Part shown: piece after piece, positions 35,472-43,046 of the stretch
How the letters are laid out: the number at the start of each line of letters is the position of its first letter
Numbering within the stretch: the stretch's first letter is position 1
Source: Spirochaetota bacterium
GTDB taxonomy: Bacteria > Spirochaetota > Spirochaetia > CADAEX01
Assembly (NCBI GenBank): GCA_009786125.1
Contig: WQTU01000133.1
Location: 1-48,422, forward strand
DNA length: 48,422 bases
Direction: 5' to 3'
Made by a program: the position numbers and the translations under genes
The notes under the pieces: generated by a model
Databases searched by the model: none
Told to the model about the DNA's origin: nothing
Seen by the model: the letters and a program-made list of their open reading frames with translations, nothing else

Positions 35472-36670
35472 TGTTTGAAAATATAATTGGGCATAGCTCT
35501 TTTATTGAGCAGCTTAAAAAAGAGATAAAATCTGACTCTTTTCCTTCTTCTGTTCTTATTTCCGGACCGCTTTACTCCGGCAAGCAGGCTATAGCGCTTG
35601 AAATTGCAAGAGCAGTAACGTGTGAACAGGATGCGGACTGGAACTGTATGTGCCAATCATGCAGGCTGCACAGAGTTCTTGCAAATCCGCAAATAGCGCT
35701 TCTGGGGTGGGATCTGTTTATACCTGAGATTTTTGCAGTAAAAAATGTTCTGGAGAAAAAAAGAGATAACACAAGCTGTTATCTTTTTATAAGAGGAGTA
35801 AGAAAACTGCTGAGAAGGTTTGATTCTGTTTTAGTGGAAGAAAATGATTCTAAATTTAAAAAAATATCATCTCTGCTTGCCAATACAGAAGAACTGCTTG
35901 CAGATTTTGACCCGGAGCATGGCATAGAATCAAAAGTAATTGATATTAAAACTGCGGAAACAATTGTTGAAAATTGCAAAACAATTGTCAACGAATATAA
36001 ATTTACAAATATACCTGTAGATCAAATAAGAAAAGTCAGTTACTGGGTGCGTTTTTCCGGCTATGGAAATAAAAAAATCATTATTATTGAAAATGCCGAA
36101 AACATGAATGACAGTTCAAGGAATGCTCTTTTAAAAATACTCGAAGAACCGCCTAATAATACTTTTTTTATTCTTTTAACTTGCAGACCCGGAGAAATAA
36201 TTCCTACAATAAAATCACGTTTAAGAAAATATGAAATTACAGAAAGGTCTATACAGGAAAACAAAACAGTTATAGAAAGAATATTCAAAGAAGAAACAAG
36301 GATATTTACAGGAATTAAAGAATATCTTGATTCTACAATTCCCGAAACAGCACTCTTAAAAAAAGCTGCCAAACAATTTATAGTCAGCCTCTACGACAGT
36401 AACAATGAGCATATAGGTTTACCTCAGGAAATAAAAACTATTTTAAAATCGCAGTTTTCCGAATATTACCCGGCTTTTCTTTCAGAAATATTAAATCTTT
36501 CAAGAGAGTTGCTGCACAACAGCGATTTTATTAATAACAATCCCGAGAATATTGCCTTTATTAAAAAAATAAATACATTTGTAAATGAAAGTTATAAAGG
36601 CTTTGAAAAGTTAAATATAAACCATGAGCTTTTAACAGAATCAATGTTTTTGGAATTGCGTAACCGATGA
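35471..36670 (+). CDS. DNA polymerase III delta-prime/DnaX-like clamp-loader protein
   Basis: 399 residues. The AAA+ N-terminus reads FENIIGHSSFIEQLKKEI, with a degenerate Walker A (GPLYSGKQA: Gln instead of Ser/Thr after Gly-Lys) and a zinc cluster made by CEQDADWNCMCQSC. The sensor region is well kept: NMNDSSRNALLKILEEPPNN and TIKSRLRKYE in place of the SRC motif. A delta-prime subunit, which does not hydrolyse ATP, fits these changes better than DnaX. About 60-70 residues between the zinc site and sensor I are additional (VRKLLRRFDSVLVEEND region). It is the third gene of the murG unit, and a strong terminator overlaps its stop codon. Confidence 0.82.
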   Translation: MFENIIGHSSFIEQLKKEIKSDSFPSSVLISGPLYSGKQAIALEIARAVTCEQDADWNCMCQSCRLHRVLANPQIALLGWDLFIPEIFAVKNVLEKKRDNTSCYLFIRGVRKLLRRFDSVLVEENDSKFKKISSLLANTEELLADFDPEHGIESKVIDIKTAETIVENCKTIVNEYKFTNIPVDQIRKVSYWVRFSGYGNKKIIIIENAENMNDSSRNALLKILEEPPNNTFFILLTCRPGEIIPTIKSRLRKYEITERSIQENKTVIERIFKEETRIFTGIKEYLDSTIPETALLKKAAKQFIVSLYDSNNEHIGLPQEIKTILKSQFSEYYPAFLSEILNLSRELLHNSDFINNNPENIAFIKKINTFVNESYKGFEKLNINHELLTESMFLELRNR

Positions 36671-36710
36671 TTAAATTTGACTCTAATCATCGGTTACATA
36701 ATTTTTCTCG
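36660..36710 (+). terminator. Rho-independent terminator overlapping the stop codon of the clamp-loader-like gene
   Basis: GTAACCGATGATTA is repeated perfectly inverted as TAATCATCGGTTAC after a 10-base loop, giving 14 pairs, followed by CATAATTTTT. The TGA stop of the upstream gene lies inside the left arm. It would separate the murG unit from the atoS-atoC unit. Confidence 0.7.
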
Positions 36711-36838
36711 TTTTCTTTTAGAAAACTGCGGCATGGATGCCGCGCTCGGTGTAGCGACATGGATGTCGCGAAAAAACACCGGCTACGAAAAAATTATAAT
36801 AATGTAATGCTGTTTTATTCTCGATTGAATAAAACAGC
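36702..36838 (+). repeat. Composite intergenic repeat (family C) with a nested family B insertion
   Basis: The outer unit, TTTTTCTCGTTTT..AGAAAACT..ACGAAAAAA and then a hairpin GCTGTTTTATTC-TCGATT-GAATAAAACAGC (36809-36838, 12-pair perfect stem), recurs at 45428-45538. In that second copy AGAAAACT and ACGAAAAAA are contiguous. Here they are separated by about 57 bases of family B sequence (36728-36784), flanked on both sides by CT, which may be a target duplication. The region also supplies the upstream DNA of atoS; a TATAAT at 36795-36800 lacks a convincing -35. Confidence 0.7.
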
Positions 36839-36857
36839 GATATTTTAAAAAGAGATT

Positions 36858-38111
36858 ATGAAAAATTTTATAAAAAAAGCTGTTAAGCGGCTGCCAAAAC
36901 TGGATTCTAATCAAATTGCCGATCTTATTAGCCTTATTGCTGATGAATATGAGTTACTGGAAATAGTTCTTGATTCAATGACAGAGGGGGTAATGGTTGC
37001 AGATAAAAACGATAATCTTATTTTCTTAAACACTCCTGTAAAAAGAATGATGCGCCTTGCAAATTTAAATGAAAATGTTGAACAAAAAATATGGAAAGTA
37101 ATAAAAGATCCTCATGTCAATGATTTTTTACGCAAATACTTTGCCGGAGAAGAAGAGAACAAGACAGCAAGCATAGTTGTAAACTACTCAGATACAGTGT
37201 TTCCCGGCGGATCAAGCTTTGCGAGTGAAGCTTCTTCTCCGGCAATTAAACTTCTCGAAATTACTATTATGCCTCTGGTAAAAAACAATGTAACAATAGG
37301 TAACGTTATAATTGTTAGGGATATTACAGATAAGAAATTTAAAGAATCAAAATTACGCAGAGCAGAAAGTCTTGCTTCCCTGACAACTCTTGCGGCAGGT
37401 GTTGCGCATGAAATTAAAAATCCTTTGGGTTCCATAAGCATATACCTCCAAATGATCGAAAAAACAATAAATAAAAACAGCTCAAATAAAGTTTCAAAAG
37501 AGATAAAAGAAAGTGTTTCCATAATAAAGGAAGAAGTTGAGAGGCTTAATAAAGTTGTTATTGATTTTCTTTTTGCAGTAAAACCTGTAAATATGATTTT
37601 TATTGACGAAGATTTAAATAATTTTATTACAGAAACAGTTGAGCTTCTCTTGCCTGAATTAAAAAATGCAGAAATAAAAGTAGAAACAGATTTTTCGCCA
37701 AAACTTCCCAGAGTTGCTATTGATAAGAGATATATAAAACAGACGCTTATAAATCTTATACAAAATGCAGAATTTGCCATGCGCGCCATTGGCGGAGTAA
37801 TAAAAATAGCTACAGAATATAAAGATAATCAGGCTATTATAAAAGTTACTGATACAGGCACAGGAATTCCGGATCATATTTTACCAAGAATATTCGAACC
37901 ATATTTTACAACAAAAGATTTTGGTTCCGGCATAGGTCTTACAATTAGTTATAAAATTATAAAAGAACATGGCGGCGATATTTCTGTAATAACAAAAGAA
38001 AATAAAGGAACAACATTTATTATTACATTACCAATTCCGGAAAAAGGACAAAAATTGCTTGCATGGCAAAATAAAGGGGATGCGCATGAAATTTTCGATA
38101 TTAATAGCTGA
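36858..38111 (+). CDS. atoS: NtrB/AtoS-type sensor histidine kinase with a repeat-derived peptide in its PAS region
   Basis: 417 residues, cytoplasmic with no membrane helix. A PAS-like domain at ~35-165 (LEIVLDSMTEGVMVADKNDN) is followed by HisKA with the phosphoacceptor His in AAGVAHEIKNPLGSISIYLQ, then HATPase motifs: N box LINLIQNAEFAM, G1 DTGTGIPDHI, F box FEPYFTTK and G2 GSGIGLTIS. It should phosphorylate the NtrC-type regulator encoded next. Residues 115-128 (FPGGSSFASEASSP) sit between PAS strands and match repeat family A in the same frame as in the gspL-like gene. The next gene overlaps its end by 26 bases. Confidence 0.92.
   Translation: MKNFIKKAVKRLPKLDSNQIADLISLIADEYELLEIVLDSMTEGVMVADKNDNLIFLNTPVKRMMRLANLNENVEQKIWKVIKDPHVNDFLRKYFAGEEENKTASIVVNYSDTVFPGGSSFASEASSPAIKLLEITIMPLVKNNVTIGNVIIVRDITDKKFKESKLRRAESLASLTTLAAGVAHEIKNPLGSISIYLQMIEKTINKNSSNKVSKEIKESVSIIKEEVERLNKVVIDFLFAVKPVNMIFIDEDLNNFITETVELLLPELKNAEIKVETDFSPKLPRVAIDKRYIKQTLINLIQNAEFAMRAIGGVIKIATEYKDNQAIIKVTDTGTGIPDHILPRIFEPYFTTKDFGSGIGLTISYKIIKEHGGDISVITKENKGTTFIITLPIPEKGQKLLAWQNKGDAHEIFDINS
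37198..37240 (+). repeat. Repeat family A, diverged copy inside the sensor kinase gene
   Basis: Over 43 ungapped bases it aligns with 19718-19760 (TTTCCCG.., TGCGAG.GAAG.TTC, TCCGG). The spacing and reading frame are identical although roughly a third of the bases differ. It encodes FPGGSSFASEASSP. Confidence 0.65.
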
Positions 38112-39441
38112 TGATGAAAAAAACATAAGAACAGGATTAAAACAGGCACTTGAGGGTGAAGGCTATAATATCTATCTGGCTGCTAACGGAGCAGAGGCAT
38201 TAACCATAGTTAAGAAAGATAAAATTGATATTGTAATAACAGATCTTAAAATGCCGGAAATGTCCGGCGAAGAACTTTTAAAAAAAATAAACAAAGATTA
38301 TAAGGGAATTCCTGTAATTATGTTAACCGGGCATGGCACAGTTGAAAATGCTGTGCAGGCAATGAGAGAAGGGGCTTATGATTTTATTACAAAGCCCCTT
38401 AACCTCGACCATCTTTTTTTAATAGTAAAAAGAGCTCTCTCGAACAGGCAGCTTCAGATGCAGCATAAAGCTTTGCAGGAAGAAGTAGATAAAATTAAAA
38501 ACAGAAATAAATACCTTAACCTTATAGGCAAAAGCAGTGTAATGAAAAAAGTTGTTGAAACAATAGATCAGGTTGCAGCAACAAAAGCTTCGGTATTAAT
38601 AACAGGAGAGAGCGGGGTAGGCAAAGAAGTTGTTTCGGATGTAATACACAATCTTTCGGATCGCAAAGATAAACCATTTATAAAAGTACATTGCGCAGCG
38701 TTATCTGAATCCTTGCTTGAGAGCGAGCTTTTCGGGCATGAAAAAGGCGCATTTACAGGCGCTATTGCGCGAAAAAAAGGAAGATTTGAACTTGCAGATA
38801 AAGGAACAATTTTTCTCGATGAAATAGGAGAAATAAACCAGTCTTTGCAGGTAAAACTGCTTAGAGTTCTTCAGGAAAAAACATTTGAAAGAGTAGGTGG
38901 CGAAGAGGAAATAACTGTTGATGTAAGAATAATATCTGCAACAAATAAAAATCTCGAAAAAGAAGTTGAAAAAGGAAATTTCCGCGAAGACCTCTATTAC
39001 AGGCTTAATGTTGTAAATCTGCATATCCCCCCTTTACGGGAAAGACAAGAGGATATTCCCCTGCTTATAGCATATTTTTTAAAAGAATTTTCCGAAGAAA
39101 ATGGAAAAAATATTGAAAGCATTGATGCAAAAGCTCAGGCTGCGCTTTCCAACTACAAATGGAAAGGAAATATAAGAGAACTACGCAACTGCATTGAAAG
39201 CGCTGTTGTAATGACCAAAAATCGTATTATAAATTATGATGATCTTCCTGTTTCAATAAAAAATGAATCAAATGTAGATAATATCATTATTAAACCAGGA
39301 ACACCGCTGTCCGAAGTAGAACGTATTGTAATAACTAAAACTCTTACTGTTCTCAATGGCAATAAAAGCAAAACTGCAGATGTACTTGGAATAGGAAGAA
39401 AAACCCTTCACAGAAAACTTGATGAATACAATATTGAATAA
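38086..39441 (+). CDS. atoC: NtrC/AtoC-type sigma-54-dependent response regulator
   Basis: About 451 residues from the ATG at 38086, which has AAGGGG six bases upstream; the track's start at 38059 adds an unlikely N-terminus. The receiver domain has the acidic pair ADDEK, phosphoacceptor Asp in VITDLKMPEMSG, and KPL. The AAA+ domain has Walker A GESGVGKEV, the sigma-54 contact loop GAFTGA, Walker B-type GTIFLDEIGEI and R-finger region YYRLNVV. A Fis-type helix-turn-helix closes it (NKSKTADVLGIGRKTLHRKL). It activates sigma-54 promoters on phosphorylation by the adjacent kinase. No rpoN gene or convincing -24/-12 promoter is visible in the window, so targets are elsewhere. Confidence 0.95.
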   Translation: MKFSILIADDEKNIRTGLKQALEGEGYNIYLAANGAEALTIVKKDKIDIVITDLKMPEMSGEELLKKINKDYKGIPVIMLTGHGTVENAVQAMREGAYDFITKPLNLDHLFLIVKRALSNRQLQMQHKALQEEVDKIKNRNKYLNLIGKSSVMKKVVETIDQVAATKASVLITGESGVGKEVVSDVIHNLSDRKDKPFIKVHCAALSESLLESELFGHEKGAFTGAIARKKGRFELADKGTIFLDEIGEINQSLQVKLLRVLQEKTFERVGGEEEITVDVRIISATNKNLEKEVEKGNFREDLYYRLNVVNLHIPPLRERQEDIPLLIAYFLKEFSEENGKNIESIDAKAQAALSNYKWKGNIRELRNCIESAVVMTKNRIINYDDLPVSIKNESNVDNIIIKPGTPLSEVERIVITKTLTVLNGNKSKTADVLGIGRKTLHRKLDEYNIE

Positions 39442-39448
39442 TTTTTCG

Positions 39449-39477
39449 TTGTATTATCGTATGACATATATTATAAT
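39449..39477 (+). promoter_or_regulatory. Promoter of the hemerythrin gene
   Basis: TTGTAT, a 17-base spacer and a perfect TATAAT, 28 bases before the ATG. The mRNA leader includes the ribosome site GGGGGG at 39494-39499, six bases before the start codon, in unusually uninterrupted form. Confidence 0.65.
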
Positions 39478-39505
39478 ATAAAAAGAATAATTTGGGGGGT
39501 ACGGT

Positions 39506-39979
39506 ATGTTTCAGAAAGAAGAACTGGTAAAATGGTCGCCGACCTTTGCTTGCGGGATAAAGCTTGTAGATGATCAGCATAAAGAATTATTAAATTTAGT
39601 CAATGATATGTTTAACCATGTTACAGGAGACAAATTTGAGGAGCGAGCCTATTTTGATAAAATAATACAGAAGGCTGTAAAGTATGTGGAAGTTCATTTT
39701 CAGACAGAAGAACAATTGATGCTCCGTACCAAATTTCCAGGCTATGCTGAACATAAAAGAGAACATGCTAAATTTATTCGAGTTGTTGGTGAACAGATTG
39801 AAATCTTTGAAGAAGGCAAGAAAATGAGGCTTATAGATTTTACCAAGTTTCTAAAAGAGTGGATTCTGTCCCATGTTGCTGTTATGGATAAAGTTTATTT
39901 CGATTACTTCAAGAAAATTGCCTCCCGGAAGGCAGATGGAAGGTTGACCATCGACAAGACAGATATCGCGAAGCGGTAA
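39506..39979 (+). CDS. Bacteriohemerythrin
   Basis: 157 residues forming a four-helix bundle with a non-haem di-iron centre that binds O2. Iron ligands are in the expected order: His in DDQHKELLNLVNDMFNHV, HFQTEEQLM (HxxxE), EHKREHAKF (HxxxH) and the closing WILSHVAVMDKVYFDY (HxxxxD). The opening WSPTFACGIKLVDDQHK is typical. It has its own promoter and is followed by a short terminator, so it is probably monocistronic. In anaerobic spirochaetes it likely stores or senses oxygen (inference). Confidence 0.95.
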   Translation: MFQKEELVKWSPTFACGIKLVDDQHKELLNLVNDMFNHVTGDKFEERAYFDKIIQKAVKYVEVHFQTEEQLMLRTKFPGYAEHKREHAKFIRVVGEQIEIFEEGKKMRLIDFTKFLKEWILSHVAVMDKVYFDYFKKIASRKADGRLTIDKTDIAKR

Positions 39980-40002
39980 AGCAGAAAAAACAAAAATAGC
40001 CT

Positions 40003-40030
40003 CTGCCGTGCTGCTGACCCCGGCAGTTTT
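40003..40030 (+). terminator. Short rho-independent terminator after the hemerythrin gene
   Basis: CTGCCG and CGGCAG form a six-pair stem around a 12-base loop, followed directly by TTTT, 23 bases after the stop codon. Confidence 0.55.
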
Positions 40031-40043
40031 AATATTAATAATA

Positions 40044-40117
40044 GGTATTACGTGCAAGCACGCGCAAAGCGCGACCGCCAGGCAGCTTGTCCGCGGTTCT
40101 CGCTTCGTCGGTAAATA
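40044..40117 (-). repeat. 72-74-bp dispersed repeat, copy 2
   Basis: On the minus strand it reads TATTTACCGACGAAGCGAGA through to GCACGTAATACC and is nearly identical to 9529-9600. This copy keeps the full hairpins CGCGCTTTGCGCG and CGTGCTTGCACG. It lies between the hemerythrin terminator and the end of the next minus-strand gene, where its 3' edge nearly touches the stop codon. Confidence 0.88.
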
Positions 40118-40121
40118 ACAA

Positions 40122-40850
40122 TTAAGATATTACTTTGGTTTTCTTTGATGTCAGGTACATACCAAGATTCCAAAGCCCCATATAGGCTAAGACGATAAGT
40201 ATACATGGCAATAAATAAAAGAAATCTATTGGTATGATAGAAGCGAATATTGCAAGAAGCGTATTATTGATTATGGCGTTTTCCCGCAATGTAAAAAAAT
40301 AATTTGCATCTTCAATACCAGAGCTAACGAGAAAAACATTAAGGAAATGCATTACTCCTGCCATAAGAATAAGGACAGTTATAACCTGCAATATTTGCCT
40401 TATGGATATTTTGGGCAAAAAGAATTTCCACAAACCCAGCCACAAAGGTACTGCAACAACTAAAAAATGGGTCAAAAAATAAGTAATAGTCTTTACGGAA
40501 ATAGGATTGCCGATATGATTAGCTGCAGGAAAGATCATTGCGAAAAATGCACCAGGTACGCTTATGAAAAATATAAAATTATAAAAGCCAATTCGTTTAA
40601 GTTTTAGCGCCAAAGGTATTAAAAAAACAGAAAGATAACATAAATGCAGGGGAAACAACACTAAAAAGTTTTCTTCATATATAAAAAATCTAACATTCAG
40701 GAAAATCAGCAAAATCACTATATTAAGTAAGCAAAATGAATATAAAACCATCATTTTCGTGCGCGCAGAACTATTTCTGAATAAAAAATGAATGAAAATA
40801 AAAATGCCCAGACACAAAAGATTGTAAAAAACAAATGGATTACTTTCCAA
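40122..40850 (-). CDS. YwaF/TMEM164-like seven-helix membrane protein
   Basis: 242 residues from a TTG that has GAGG six bases upstream. About seven hydrophobic helices are predicted. The second to fourth contain the family hallmark LFPLHLCYLSVFLIPLAL, followed by the GAFFAMIFP and FLTHFLVVAVPLWLGL segments with a conserved His. This matches the YwaF/TIGR02206 family of integral membrane proteins, related to eukaryotic TMEM164, an acyltransferase. The bacterial function is not settled. It stands alone between the hemerythrin and permease genes. Confidence 0.75.
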   Translation of the reverse strand: MESNPFVFYNLLCLGIFIFIHFLFRNSSARTKMMVLYSFCLLNIVILLIFLNVRFFIYEENFLVLFPLHLCYLSVFLIPLALKLKRIGFYNFIFFISVPGAFFAMIFPAANHIGNPISVKTITYFLTHFLVVAVPLWLGLWKFFLPKISIRQILQVITVLILMAGVMHFLNVFLVSSGIEDANYFFTLRENAIINNTLLAIFASIIPIDFFYLLPCILIVLAYMGLWNLGMYLTSKKTKVIS

Positions 40851-41043
40851 TTATCGCCTCATTTAAACTTTTAATTATAACATGTGCTTTTTACAAAAAA
40901 TTGATCTAAATTTTCATATTTTTTATAAATGCTTCTTATAATAATCATCGTATGCAGCATATTTTTTGTCAATAGGCAGGTTTTTTATAAAAAAACAGAA
41001 TTGCAGGACATTGTAATTGCAAAACAATTAATGAGCGTTCTGT

Positions 41044-41943
41044 TCAAATAAACAAATCTATAAACAGCCCCGTAAAAAAAGCAAAAACAACAGCAAAAAT
41101 AATATAGAAGAAAAAATGCTTTATACCCAGAACAATCTTTAATGCTCCAAGATTCGTAATTTTCATGGCAGGTCCTGCAATCATGAATGAAGCAGCAGCC
41201 CCCAAACTCATGCCTCTGTTCATCCATGTCTGAATAAGCGGAATAGTGCCGCCGCCGCAAACATAAAGAGGCACCCCAAGTGTCGCTGCCATCAATATGC
41301 CAAATCCCCTGTTGCTCCCGAACAGCCTTACAAATGCCTCTTGAGGCACATAACGTTGAAACAATGCAGCCAGAATAATGCCGGCAAGTAAAAAAGGTCC
41401 GGTCGCCCTAATGTTTCTCCCCAAATTTTTTATAAATCGCAGCAGTGGATTTGGATCTGTATCCCGGCATGATATTTCACCAAAAGCAGTAAGCGAAAGA
41501 AAAGGTTTATTTCTAAAAAAAAGCCTGATGCAAATTCCGGCAAATACGCCGCACAAAAAGCAGCAGACAATACGAATAATCAAAATCGGCATACCCAAAG
41601 CAGCGCTAAAAAACAGTAATTGCGGGTTAAGCAACATGGAGGCCATCATAAATGCAGCGATCCAGTCTTCCCTCATGCCTTTTTTAGCAAAAGCTGCAAC
41701 TATTGGTATTGTGCCGTACATGCAAAGCGGACTCGCGATTCCCAAAAGCGATGCGGGAACCACACCCAGAACCCCAAGTTTCTTCCCCTGCAAAGCAGTA
41801 AAGGCCCGGTGGATTTTATCTTTCCCAAATACACTAACCATTGAGCCAAAGATCATTCCAAATATCCAGAACCTAATAATCTGCCAAAACAGAACCGAGA
41901 AATAGAACCAGAGAAAGATAAATTCGCGGTTTATTGCATCCAA
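41044..41943 (-). CDS. ArsP-type (DUF318/UPF0718) permease
   Basis: 299 residues with about eight membrane helices in two inverted halves. The duplicated motif is clear: GIASPLCMYGTIPIVAAFAK in the first half and GVPLYVCGGGTIPLIQTWMN in the second, each with a conserved cysteine. ArsP-family permeases export organoarsenicals in some bacteria, while many members have unknown substrates. It starts five bases after the DUF362 lipoprotein stop, so the two are surely co-transcribed. Between it and 40850 lie 193 bases of AT-rich DNA without obvious features. Confidence 0.85.
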   Translation of the reverse strand: MDAINREFIFLWFYFSVLFWQIIRFWIFGMIFGSMVSVFGKDKIHRAFTALQGKKLGVLGVVPASLLGIASPLCMYGTIPIVAAFAKKGMREDWIAAFMMASMLLNPQLLFFSAALGMPILIIRIVCCFLCGVFAGICIRLFFRNKPFLSLTAFGEISCRDTDPNPLLRFIKNLGRNIRATGPFLLAGIILAALFQRYVPQEAFVRLFGSNRGFGILMAATLGVPLYVCGGGTIPLIQTWMNRGMSLGAAASFMIAGPAMKITNLGALKIVLGIKHFFFYIIFAVVFAFFTGLFIDLFI

Positions 41944-41948
41944 GTTTT

Positions 41949-42998
41949 CTACTGCAGTTTAACCAGTTGGTATGCTCTGGTTCCTACACCTAGTCTTTCT
42001 GCGTGCTCAAGAGTTAAAAGTCCGTTGCGCGACCGTATGCGTTGTGCAAGGTCTCTGCCGTCTTGCGCTGCGAACACCAAGTCAACGCTGGCTTGGTCAA
42101 GAGCTACAGGATCAAGCGATGCAAGTATGCCAATGGCTGCCATAGTTGGGAGTCCCGCACCGCTATGACAATCGCAGTCTACAGAAAGGTTGCTAAGCAC
42201 ATTGATAAAAAGGATTCTTCCATTAACCTGATTCATAATCCCTTGCGCTCCCTCTGCCATTGATTCCTTAAATGCAACTACAGGCCAATTCCATCTGGTC
42301 ATTGGTACGGTTCTAGTGCTGCCTGAGGAGTGAATCCATGCTTTACCTGCTGCTGATGCATATCCAATAGATAAATTTTTTATCGCACCGCCGAATCCGC
42401 TTATCCCATGACCTGTGAAATTGGAAATCACAATATGAAAATCAAATTCATTGAAGCGGGAACCTACTAAGGTTTCTGTAAGCCGAGTTCCTCCGGTAAT
42501 AGGAAAGCTAAGGTCCGGAGTTCTTGCATCCAGTATTACTACCGGCGCTACATCATTAAAGCCATGATCTCTTGCAACCTGATAATGCCTGGCAGTGCTT
42601 GCCCGCCTGCTGGCATACGCAACATTTGTTTCAACAAATGTGCCGTTTACTTTTTGGACAAGATCTTTCATTAAAGCAGGTCTAATGAAATTGCGATTTC
42701 CCGGTTCGCCGGTGTGTATTTTTACAGCCACTCTGCCGGTTGCCTTGAGTCCCAAAGCCTCATATACAGCTAAAAGTCCTGCTGGGCTTATATCTGTTGT
42801 AAAATAAACAATTGGAGGACCTGAGGCAACCGGCGTATTCGGTGCCGCTGTTTCAGCAGGCTCTGTCTGAGGCATAAGCGCCGACAGAGCAGGTGCAGTG
42901 GTTTGCGCCTCTGCTTTTTGGGCAAAACAGCCTGTTAAAACCAGACTGCTTATCATTAGAATAGATAAAATCAGGAAAATTACTTTTTTACTCTGCAT
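41949..42998 (-). CDS. DUF362 domain lipoprotein
   Basis: 349 residues from the ATG at 42998, which has a strong GGGGAGG box six bases upstream; the track's start at 43037 is too early. A lipoprotein signal ends in the lipobox LVLTGC. A low-complexity A/P/T linker (residues ~20-60) leads to the DUF362 domain: VAVKIHTGEPGNRNFIRP near residue 85, HISNFTGHGISGFGGAIKNL-like metal-pocket region (here VISNFTGHGISGFGGAIKNL) near 190, and CDCHSGAG with conserved cysteines. In other bacteria DUF362 is often joined to a ferredoxin domain; none is present here. The function is unknown; the pairing with an ArsP-type permease hints at a metal or metalloid role (inference). Confidence 0.85.
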   Translation of the reverse strand: MQSKKVIFLILSILMISSLVLTGCFAQKAEAQTTAPALSALMPQTEPAETAAPNTPVASGPPIVYFTTDISPAGLLAVYEALGLKATGRVAVKIHTGEPGNRNFIRPALMKDLVQKVNGTFVETNVAYASRRASTARHYQVARDHGFNDVAPVVILDARTPDLSFPITGGTRLTETLVGSRFNEFDFHIVISNFTGHGISGFGGAIKNLSIGYASAAGKAWIHSSGSTRTVPMTRWNWPVVAFKESMAEGAQGIMNQVNGRILFINVLSNLSVDCDCHSGAGLPTMAAIGILASLDPVALDQASVDLVFAAQDGRDLAQRIRSRNGLLTLEHAERLGVGTRAYQLVKLQ

Positions 42999-43046
42999 AT
43001 TTGCCTCCCCGAAAGAGCATCCTTCCCTGCGGCACAAGCGCCGGGC

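Noticed and set aside
41378-41905. Plus-strand ORF of 175 residues opposite the permease gene
   Set aside because: It is antisense to a well-supported membrane protein and has no recognisable motif or ribosome site.
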